In this document: piece by piece, positions 23,201-35,200 of the stretch | Numbering within the stretch: position 1 is the first letter of the stretch | How the letters are laid out: the number at the start of each line of letters is the position of its first letter | Assembly (NCBI GenBank): GCA_947561395.2 | Contig: OX387193.1 | Span: 9,858,001-9,922,000, forward strand | DNA length: 64,000 nt | Direction of reading: 5' to 3' | DNA from: Buxus sempervirens | Taxonomy: Eukaryota > Streptophyta > Magnoliopsida > Buxales > Buxaceae | Translations under genes and position numbers: made by a program | Notes under the pieces: model-generated | Seen by the model: the letters and a program-made list of their open reading frames with translations, nothing else | Databases searched by the model: none | What the model was told of the DNA's origin: nothing

Positions 23201-26200
23201 GGAATCTTTGGTACATGCATTAACTGACTAATAAGACCAATAATTTGGGCAATATTAGGTATAGTCAAAGAAAATAAACAAATGAACTATCTGCCTGTGG
23301 AACTGCCCCCTGTCAGATAATAGATCACCATCATATTTCCAAGTTCCTGTTTTGGGTTAATAGGAGTGTCATCTAGCTTAGCACTCTATAGCACTTTGCC
23401 TCTCAAAAAATCTAGCACAATTGTATTGAGAGATGAAAATTCCTTTGATACTGAAAAAATTATTCAATAGACTGAAGTCGTCATCATCATCATCATCATC
23501 ATAAGCCAGTTCCTACCAAAGTGGCGACACAAATCTTGTCTCTCCATCCTGTTTTATAAAAAATCATGTCTTCAGTTAATCTACGTTTTTGTAAGTCTTG
23601 TTTTATGGACTCCATCCATGTCTTTTTAGGTCTGCCTCTTACTCGCTTAGACCCTTTATTATGCATACTCTCACACCTTCTTACAGTTACATCTCTTGGT
23701 CTCCGTTTTACATGGCCAAACTACCTTAACCTACTCTCCTCCATTTTATCCCTAATGCATGCTATGCCTAACCACTTTAGAACGTCTTTATTTCTTATTT
23801 TGTTTTCCTTAGTTTTGCTACAAGTCTTATGATATCATGTACGTGTGCTAAGAATGTCTATAGTTCTTCAATTTCTAATAGAAAACTGCCAGTAATCACC
23901 ATGTCTCTACATAGACAATTAAGATTGCAAATATCTCCTTGGCCCTCGTAACAAAGTGTGTCTAGTACGCATAATACTGTGAGACTCCAGTCATCTTTCT
24001 TCCTTGTTAAATCTATCAAACCAACCATAAAACTTGCATTCTTTTTCTTGCATATCTCCCTTGATAAGTACATTCTTTACATCCGCATCCACTTGATGTA
24101 GAGGTCGTGGAAAAAAGAGCTGCAAATCCTTTTTTTACAAGTTTTGCAAAGAAAAATATAACAGTTGGAAACATAAGGAGAATAGAGATGAAAAAAGGAA
24201 AAAGAGGAAATGGCGTTGAACAGAGATTAGACAGGAGAGAAAACCTGAAAAATTTTGTTTTGTTGTGTGTCTCCTCTCTTTTTTGTTATTCTATTAAAGG
24301 ACCAAAATGCCTGTGATCACTGGTAACGAAACCAAAACACAAAAAATACACACTTCTGACACTTTCCCACAAGCTGGAACACACAAATCATAAATTCTGT
24401 GCTTGTTATAAATATAATCAACTCTTGCCCAACTTAATGATTTATTGAATGTTTTAGCTCACTGATTCTCAAAATTAACAAGAGTGCAAATCACACCACT
24501 GGTTACCTTTTCCCTTATAAAATGACAATCCAATTTAATATGCTCAGTCTTTTCATGAAAGGCCGAGTTCGATCTCATGTAAACAGCAGCTTGTATTTCA
24601 ATAAAGTTTCATTGAACCTCCAAATTGGAAAATTATAATTTATTAATAGCTCTTTCATCCACAATGGCTGAAAAGTAATTTTTAATCTAGCTTTACAATT
24701 GCGTTGGGTACTAGAAAGTGCAACAGCTGTCTGCTTCTTTGTTCTCCATAAGACCAGCTTACCACCATTGACAGTTCAATATCCTGTGGTAGATCATCCA
24801 TCTAAGGGTGCTTCAGCTGAATGAACAACTACATCAAAGTGACATGCTTCTTAAAGGACGATCTATGATCTGGTGCCTCCTTTGAAAGTTTGAATATTTA
24901 AAATCTTGGAAGCCACTTCCAAATAAGCATATCAAGACATATTGACAAATTGACTCATCACTCCTATTAAAAATGAAACAAGCAGTCTGGTTATTGTCAA
25001 ATAAATTAACTTGCCTACTTCTCTAATATATCTGGTAGGATCATCGAAAGATTCACTGACCTCTTCATATAATGTAGTATTAAGGATCGATTGGAGTGTC
25101 TACAAGTTTAGCACCCAACATGCGTGTTTCATCTAGGTGGGCAAAATATACTTTCATTGAGATAATAAAATTCCTTGTTTATATCTGGCCACTTTTATTT
25201 CTCTAGAAAATACTTCAAGTTCCTAAATCCTTCGTATGAGATCTGCCTGCAAGAAATCTATTAGATCTTGAATGCCCTTTTTCTCGCTTTTAGTTACTAC
25301 AATATCATCAACATAAACTATAACACAAAATAACAACATCAGATGATTCTCAACTAACAACAGAATAATCAGCTTCAATCAGTTGTTCCTTTAATCTCTC
25401 AGTAGTTCCATTTGGACGATATTTGATTGTCTACACCCATCTACAACCATCATAGCTTTCTTAGGTACAGCACAAACTTATTCTGCCATAGCTTTCTTCC
25501 AATTAGGGTGGGCTAATGCCTCTGAAATAGACTTGGGAATAGAAGATTTATCCAAGGAAATGTGAAGGTAACAGTAAATGGAAGAAAGGTCACGATATGC
25601 AACTACAAAAGGTGTAGGAAGTAAGTTGCAATAGCATTTACCATTGTGATAAGCATTAAGAAGATGAAGGTCAGAAGCAGCAAAGTAATAGTAACTTGTT
25701 TGAAAAGGGTACTATATCCAAGTGGGAAGTTGGATCATGCAATGTTGTAAGAAGTTGTGGAGGGTTGAATTTGTATATATATCCTTTGAACCATTTGTTG
25801 AGTGGCATTGGAATGTAAATAGGTACAGGTAGAAGAGCATCAACCAGATCTTTATCTGAAACCTTAGAGGTAGTGGACTTAAAGATGGTAATATCAGCAG
25901 AGATAAACATGTAATTTTGGATTGTAACACCCTTTTTATGAGCACGAGAATAACAAACAACTATACATCTAATGGCTCTAGAATCTAATTTATCTATATG
26001 AGTTTTCATGGTTTTAAATATCCATATATCCCTCGATATATCTAGCACTATATCCTCTTTTGCTGGGAGGCTATGTAAATTGATTAGTGTAATTTTGCAT
26101 GTTTCTATGATATATCAAGTGATATATCTCCTTTCCCCCAGGATATATATAGTGATATCAATATTTAAAACCTTGTGAGGATTAAACTCTTCACAAATCA

Positions 26201-29200
26201 CAAAAACACTCACAACCAAAAACAGGTGGAGTCACAGAAAACAAAGGAAGACCTGGGAACACACCGAATATGGATACTGTTCTCTGGTGACCAAAGAGGG
26301 CATATGATTGATTAGACAATATGCAGCGAGAACAGCTTTTGCGAAAAAATCATAGGAATATTCATATATACTATTGTAAGGTGAAGAGCAAAGATTTTGG
26401 CTTGACGTTTTGTTACTCTTAGAATGCACCTTAAATTTTTTAGACTGAAATGTCCCCATTGTTTAACTATGAATCGTAGTTTATTTGTGTATGTGGTATA
26501 TTGCAAGTGCCACTCACTAGTTTGAAACAAAAGTACTTGTGTTTGTAGTGATTCATTTGTGATAATTGTGGTATAAGCAAAACATAGAAAGAAAATTCCT
26601 TCGCACAGAAGCTACTTTTAATATTTTCAGCATATTTGTCTGAGGAAACAACTATTTGTCAGTGTCTGTCTTTGCATGAAGGATAGCAATCGATGTAGTA
26701 AAAACAGCAGAAGTTTGTCAGTGTGGATTATGAGTTTGCCAATCCAAGAAGAAGATATTGTATTGGATAAAAAGACAGGCTATTGATGAATTCAGACAAT
26801 TAAATAGTAAAATTATCTATGTTGAGTTTTTTATATGGCTTAATTGAGTGGTATTTTTTCTAAATTACAAGTTGATTCAGTTAGTTAAAAATTTTTCCTT
26901 TAAATTGGAGTTGTTTGCCTTATACTATTCACATTATTTGTTGAAAAAGTAAGATGTAGAGATAGATTAGAAGTAATACTGGCTAAGATAATCCCAAGAA
27001 ATTTTACGAGTTGATACTTTAGTAGGATAGGTCTGAAATTTACAGAAGTATTCAGCCCTATTGAAATGACAGTAGGAAAGTCCTATAAAGACCTGGGAGC
27101 TAAAAAATGTGGCACATCCTCCATGTTGTAAATGATGCCAAACTTCCAAAAATTAAAGAGTTTTTTGTTTTGAGTATGTAAATTTTGACAAATTTTCTTT
27201 CCCTTTCCTTTTCCAGCATTAATTCTGAGTTATAATCTGCCTCATACTTGTTCTCTGAGTTCCCTAGGCAAAAATATAGTTCACTGTATGAGTTCTTGCT
27301 TTGTGTTATCACCCGATTTTCTTTCCATTCATTAGTTTACACCAAGTGGTAGCAAAGGATGTTCAAGATGTGCAAATGTGCATTTCTCATGGAAGCAATC
27401 ATCGCAATTAGAATCTGAATGGATGTTCTTGCAAAATGTTTTTAGCAATTTTGACTGATTGTCAAAGCAAGGAAAACTTGCATTTATCAACAAGTGGTGG
27501 AATAATAGTCAAGTTGGATATTGTGATGACATTGAGCAAAATTTGTCCATTAATTAAAAAAGTTCACTGGTTTTATGTATTACTGCATTATAGAGTGACA
27601 CGACATTCTTAGGAAGATTGGCTAGGGGAAGACGACCACCTATGGGTCCAATGGACAAGTTTATATATGTGGAATGGACAGATTGAAAATTGATATAATG
27701 GGAAGGTGTCTGTAGACCATTATTGTAACTAAAGGTGGGGAAGAAGAATTTATAGAAGTTGATTCCCTTGCTATTTGTACACAAGTAAGAGCATATGGAC
27801 AAGTTAATAATGTTTAATCATTAAAAAAATTTTAGGCATACACCTCAAGGTTCACCTCAAGGCAAGGCTCAAGAGGAGTGCCTTGAGGCTTAGACATGTG
27901 GCTTGTCCAATGATGATTAAAGGCCAATTTTATGAAGGCATTACGTCTTGAAGTCATGTTATTTCTAAGGTTTGCACCTCCTATATCAAGTACAATTATT
28001 GCGGTCTTTACCAAAATCGAGATAAAATTCATTTTATCCTTATGTTTTAGAAAGAATTTTTGTTATTAAGTTGAATATATTTTGGTTCGTAAACTATGTT
28101 ATTGCTCCATTGAACATTAATTGGTTCATTGCAAATGTTGAAGGGATTTTTGGACTAATTTGCAATATTATTTTCATGACTTCTTTAAAACCTTTGTATA
28201 TATAATTGTATTGCTTGAATTAATTTATTATTATTATTATTGCTAAATGAATTCTTGTGAAGCTTATGCCAAATATTCTTTGGTGCTTCTGATTGAATCA
28301 TAGATTCATAGTGAAAGCAGTGTTTATTGAGATTTCACCATCAGTTTCCATCTATGAGAAACTTGAATCTTGAATCTGTCGATTCCATCAAAGTTGGCCT
28401 GGTCCATCAACAATGCTTGATCAGTTTATGGTATGTAAACAAACAAACAATCAAGTGGACTGATGAAGATCAAGATTCTACACTTAATTAAATTGGAAGG
28501 TGTAAAGACTCATTAATTAGCACAGTCATGAACTCATTGTGGAAGTTGGACCACAATGAGGTGATTATAGCATATAAAAAGGTTTTGGACTTATTTGATG
28601 GCACCTACAGTGGAAATACTCATTATTGCATATAAAAATTAGGATATGTTGTAGTCATCTTTTGTTTCGTGTGATTTTCTGTTCAGTCTGTTGCTTGTCC
28701 ACTTTCCTGGGATCCTCCTCTGATGGCACCTACGGTGGTTTAAGGTCCCTTAAAAAGAGCACTTAGTGAGATGTTAAGAATGTCAAACTATCAACAACAT
28801 GAAACTGTGGGGATGAGTATAAATACAGCCACTTCATGCAAAAATCCCAAGGGTTATACTGCTACAGATCCACCCCACCAAAGACCCTGCTTTGGCATGA
28901 ACTAGGTCATCTGATGGTCCTTAAGTCTGCTGGGGGTTTCTATTATGTAACTTGCAATAGTTCAGAATATAATTCAGCTGAGGCCAACATAAACAAGAGA
29001 CTGATTTAGTTTGCAATAAGGATGTCAGGCTGTAATTTTTTCTCCTTGATATGCAACAAGTTTAGACTCCTGTAACCTATTTACAAACTACATGTATTTT
29101 TGTCAAGAAGTCAGTAGATATGATAATATTCATAAAAAAAGAAGGCAGCGGAAATGATAATCACTTTTTAACTCAGGAATACTGTATCATGCCATTCCAA

Positions 29201-32200
29201 TGAAATTCCATGGGTTTGGAATAATTGGGGCATTTTATTCCTTATTTCCCAACTTATAAATTGACTTTATTTGCATTGTTTCTGTTGTATCTTTTATCCT
29301 GACCATGGTGATTCAGATGTCCTTCCTGTTTGATATTCAATCATGATAATCAATTTGGAGGGTAATTGGGTATGCTTCTTCAGCAATCACATAGTTGCAC
29401 AATGTAGTGTCTTTTTCCGGTTTTTTTTTTTTTTCACCATTTTCCTTGTTTACTCTAGAAGATTATTGCTCATGTTTCTTGTATCCCCTAGTATTGATGC
29501 CATTCTGCTTTGTATTCCAGCACGCAGCTAGATACCTTGCTAATCAAGAGTGGGTTAAAAATGACTCTGTTAAGACTGTGGAGAATACAGCTGTAATTTC
29601 TTTATTCCTTCGGCCTTATTTTCTCTCTCTTCATGCCCTGCAAACACCCCACCCCCCAGACAAACACACACAAAACACCCCAACCCCTCACACCTCGGCC
29701 TGGGTTTTAATATGTTGTTTCATTTTGCTGTATTTTTTCCCTTAGATTCCTATTATTATGCTCATGGCTGAGGTTCATCCTGATCTTATATCCTCTACTG
29801 GAGATGCTTCTGATGTGCAAACAACAAACGAGAAGTCAACTCAAATGATTGGAGAACATTGTGCCGTAATTCACACTGATACGGTGGGTTCAGAAAGCTC
29901 TTCTTTGCAAAAATGCTCAAAGATGAGAACTGAAAATGCCATGGATGTGAAATCCATTCGTCTCGATATCAGCTTCAAGTCATCATCGCATACAGGACTC
30001 CAGACTACAGAATTGGTAATTTCATTTCATTTTTTGAAATCAAAATTCTAAATGTTCTATGACTACATCAGCTTCAAAATTTTAAATGTATGCTTGTTCC
30101 AGCTATGATATCTGTGGACTTGGACTTGGACTTATGTACCAAGTCTCATGGCAGTAACCCTCCAATCCAGGAAGGAAATGTAATAGAGCAGCAGAGCAGA
30201 AGTAAAAGCAGTAAATTTTGAAGAAAAAGATGAAGTAGATAAAATATGTTTTCTTACCTTTTGTACTTTTATCTCTATTACAAAAAGATGGATAAATTGA
30301 TGAAGATGTAACATATAGGATTAGAGCTGGTTGGCTTAAGTGGAGGGGTGCTTCTAGGGTATTGTGTGATAAGCGTGTTCCACTTATGTTAAGGGGTAAG
30401 TTTTATAAGACAGCGGTTATACTAACTATGTTTTATGATACAGAATGTTGGGCGGCAAAGAATCGACATGTCCAGAAGATGAGTGTTACCGAGATGAAGA
30501 TGATAAGATGGACTTGTAGCAAAGAAAGACAAAATAAAAAATGAAGACGTTAAAAAGTGGTTAGCATAGAATGCATTAGGGAGAAAATATAGGAGAGTAA
30601 ATTAAGGTGGTGGTTTGGGCATATAAAGCAAAGACGTAGTGATGCACTTGTAAGAAGATGTAAGAAGATGCATATTGAAGGGCCTAAGAGATCAAGAGGA
30701 AGACCTAAAAAGACATAGATAGAATTAATAAAACAATACTTAAAAAAACGTAAATTAATAGGAGTTTAGATTTTTTATGGAGCAGGATGTAGAGACAAGA
30801 TTTGTTGTTACCAACCCCACTTTGGTGGGAACTGGCTTTTGATGATGATGATACTCTTAACAGTTTTATTAATTATGATCCTAGGATACTGCCATGAATG
30901 TTGAGTTTAGGCAGGGAGATTGAATGGCGGTTAAAGAAAGTAGCACAAAATCTGGCTACATGGCCATGCAGATGTACACATAGAAGATACTCGCTCATCC
31001 GTAAAGACGTATGCACACTCTCACACACACACACAGATTCTGTCCTTCTTATCTATATTATATAAAAAGAGTTATTTTTCGTCAGGATATTTTTGTAATT
31101 GATCAAAAACTTGCATAATACACAACTACATGTTGCTATATCGAAGAAGATGAAGGGGGACATGTTGATAAATATATAACCACTTGTCTCTAAGTATCTG
31201 TCATGCTATAGGGAGAAATGCATTGCATACAATAGCTCATTACAGACCTGAGAAAAAGGATAAATATGGAAAAAATAACATGATGTCTGGAACAGACTAA
31301 GGATAATATACGTGTTTTGGGAGCCCAGGCTTATATAACAAATATTTTCATGCCTTTGTGTAAATATGAGCCATCCAATGTTGCACACACTTTGTACTTA
31401 ATTACAATAACATATGTGTTTTGGGAGCCCAGCCTTTGTTCACATGGAAAAAATCTGTCATGCTTAGGTGACAAGATTTGCAACAAATGGCCGCTACGTT
31501 AATCTGATAGCAAGTTTAGTAATATCTCGTGCAATTCCTTTTAAGAAAATGTTTAATAGGACATGATTCCTTCCTGAGTATAGCATATTTCAATAACCAA
31601 TTTTACTGTTGAAGAGTCCTCAAATATGATGGATTCTAATTTCTAAATCAAAAAAGTTAATTGAAGGATGTAGATACATGATTTGATTGAGATGCAGCAC
31701 CCAATGGGTATTTAAATGATAACATGCATTTAATTGTATTGTCAAACAATTATGGCTTAAAAATTTTTGTCATAAAATTGTTTCTATTGTAGGTTATTAA
31801 TTAATAAAAAGAAGGCAAAAAAAAAAGGCACTAACATTAACAATCTATATGTTTATAGGTTAAAGAGCTCACTGAGCAATTTCCTGCAGCTACACCCCTT
31901 GCTTTGGTACTGAAAAAGTTCTTGGCCGATCGTAGTCTGGACCAGTCTTACTCGGGTGGCCTAAGTTCATATTGTCTGGTAAGTTGTTCTTCGTTTATGG
32001 CTCAATATTTTCTTGCACAGAAGATCACTCTGATAATTATTACATTTTTTTATGAATTGGTAGCTGAGACTGCTATAATTATAAAGTGGCAACTTTTTTC
32101 AGCAATGAGGATCAATGCTTATCTGCAACTCCTCTTCTAAGAGACTAAAAATAAGTTAGCAAAGGTGGTCATTAGTTTCATATATCTGTTGATAATTTAA

Positions 32201-35200
32201 GATAATATTAACCAAAACCAAGTTGCTAATGAGAGATGGCATTTGATGAAAAGGACAGATGAATATCCTATAGTTGTATTAAGGTAAATTCTACTACCAC
32301 TTTTCCTTCTCTCATCCTCGTTTTTCTCATTGTTATTCACAACATTCATTCATGTCTTAGAGTACACCTAGTGGTTGAAGAAATTGTCTTAAACTAAGAT
32401 CAGCCAGTGGAATGGGTAAATGCTCAGAAGTTTTGTGTTTTAGCCACCTTTATGTAATCCGTTTACAAGGTTTACCTCGAGATTGCTCGCCCCTTTTTTT
32501 TTAATTTAATTTTATGTTTATTGTCCAAATTGAATAAGCGAAAAATTTAAAAGTACAGTTCTTCTGAACCTCTTTGATATGTTCGTCACAATAAGCATCC
32601 AGATCCCATTTAAACATGCGGTGATAATCAAATTATTCCTAAATCCTTTGAAAAGCAACAAAATACACAGATGAAAGCATATATCCCTAACAAAAAGTAG
32701 TGCTGTTATGCCTTAATTGATAAGCCCAAGAACTATTTCTCTGGTGTGCATATGTCTGATATGCATTTTCCCAAATAGCTTATGTTGTCTTTTAAGAACA
32801 TGAAGGTTCAATTCATCTACGGTTGCATCAAGAATAGCAACTAGGACATTACCATTAGGTTGTCTTGCTCCCACTTTACATATGTTTAATTATCTTACGC
32901 TGGTATTGGGACTTTGCCTAAATATGCCTCAGCTTTCCTCGTTGCTCAGTATATATCCAAGTAGAATAGACTCTTATAGATAATTTTCCTATGTGATCTA
33001 ATGATTGAAATGGTTATATTAGGATTCTTGCATAGCTTTAATTTGTTCTTAATGGCTCAAGTGTGAGTTTCTTTTCATCCTCAAGAGCTTTGAGGCAAGG
33101 TGATCCTTTGTCGCCCTTTTTATTCACCCTGGTGAGTGACATGCTTGGTTGTTTTATCTTGGTTTCACATGAGAGATGTTTGATTAGGGGCCTTGGGGTA
33201 TGTCAAGACTCGGTTCATGTAACCCATTTGCTCTATGCCGACAGTACCACTCTGTTCTTACAAGCCGATAGTGACCAATCTTTTGAATTTGATATTTGTT
33301 GAAGACCTTTGAAATGACTCTGGATTGAGAGTGAATTGGGAGAAGAGCAGCTTGTCACCGGTAAATTAAGTGTAGAAAGGTCCTCCGTGTAAGCTGAGCC
33401 ACTAGGTTGCATGGTGGAATCTTGGCCAATGAGTTATCTTTGTCTTCCACTAGGAGGTAATCCTAAATATCTTTTTGGGATCCTGTAGTGGAGAGTTATG
33501 AAAAAGGGCTAACCTCATGGAAAATAAACTATTTATTTCTAGGTGGGAGTTTAACTTTGATCAAATCTACCTTCAGTAATCTTCTGGTGTACTTCATGTC
33601 GCTCTTTAGGTTGCCTCATAAAGTCTTCACCATTCTTGAGATGATTCAATGAAACTTTTTGTGGAAGGGGGAGGCTCCAGGAAAGATCATTTGGTTAGAT
33701 GGAAGGTTGTCTCTATGTGTAGTGAGTATGGTGGTCTAGACTTGGTAAACTTGTCTGATAAATGGATGGTTCAAATTCTGCTGCATTGATTCCCATAAAA
33801 CTAACATATACTGTCATTAACATATCTCTTACGTTATTTCTGCTCACCTTACCTGTGGCTATATCGGCCTGGTTTTTTTTTTATTGCTGAAAATGATATT
33901 TACTGTGTAGTACGGCCTTCTATCTTAATCTTTTTGGCTTTTGGTTCAGGTGTTACTAATTACACGGTTTCTTCAACATGAGCACCATCTTGGCCGGCCT
34001 ATTAACCAAGTAAGCTTTTATCTGGAAATGACTATATGGAGATCTTTAGTATTTGCCCAGTTCTATGTTTATCAGCAAGCTTAGCTTGAAAGAATCTTTT
34101 CTGAATGTGAATATATGCTGGCAGACTATTGCCAACCATCTGCTGTTCTTTTAATCTTTTCTTTATGTTTCGTTACCTTATGAGTGTCACCTTCAATGCC
34201 TTTACATGGATATTTGGACAACTTTTGCATCTCTTATAAGTTATAACCAAAAGGTCCAAAACCTTTGCTCCATCGAGCAAGACAAACTTCAACTTTGGTA
34301 AGAGTCACAAAATCTACAAGTAGATTTGTTTTGCTTTCTTGTAATTGCCATTGTCAATATTAGGTGTCTGTCCTACAATCTTATATAGTCAGCTTTGACA
34401 AAAAGAAATAAACAATACTGTCACAAATGTTGAAATATAGAAGAGTATTGTTAAATGATATCATATCCATGTTCTAAAATTTCACATGAAACCAATATGT
34501 TTCAGCCAAGAAATGTATTTCATGAAGGTGATTAAGATTGATCCAATCACATAGAAATTTCAGCTAATTATGGTCTGATTTGCCCTTCTTTCTACTAGTA
34601 ACTTTCATAAAAAAAAATTATGTTCTGGTTTGGGCTGATGTACTTCAGTTCTTCTGAGAAAGAAAGAGGCAAGGCATTTGTAATTTTGCTTCTTTAGCAT
34701 AAAAAATTGATATGTTTCAAATAATATTAATCTGTGTGATCAATATTATATCCATTGCCCAAATGCAAGCTTTTACTTTAAGACTATCCAAGACATTTTA
34801 GTGAAAATAAGTACTGCATGGACTAGATGATTAAGTTTGTCAAATCTCAAAACAATGTGATGACTAATAGATAGTTGACATATAGATACAGATTACTTCA
34901 TATTTCATATTTCCGAAGCTTCTGATTTTTTATCATCTGTTTTGTTGGTTGCTTAAAATTCTATATACAGCCTCTTTTGTCTGACTTATATAGCTAATGT
35001 TCTTGTAGAACCTTGGAAGCCTCTTGATGGATTTCCTTTACTTCTTTGGGTAAGTATGGTATTAATTATAGAGTTTCCACCATTTTGCCATCACTATTTA
35101 AGTTGTTTTTCACTACCTGTAATTTTATTTTAAGACTGAACAAGGCTTCTGACTGCTTTTAGTTCCAACTAAATATAATTATCACTTATCACCTTGTATG

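Larger units (their letters stand above)
22558..29520 (+). other. intron 7 of the MEE44-like gene (about 7 kb)
   Basis: This is the longest intron, separating ...GIKETCLQ from HAARYLANQEW. It holds an inverted RTE LINE end and a decayed copia element (listed separately). The stretches 22558-23477 and 26531-29520 are AT-rich and show no element or gene I can name. Confidence 0.8.

Noticed and set aside
23478-23510. (CAT)n run considered as an independent microsatellite
   Set aside because: It is the trinucleotide tail of the minus-oriented RTE LINE; the plus-oriented copy at 30840 ends the same way.
24107-24316. 69-codon Lys/Arg-rich frame
   Set aside because: Low complexity, adjacent to copia debris, no similarity.
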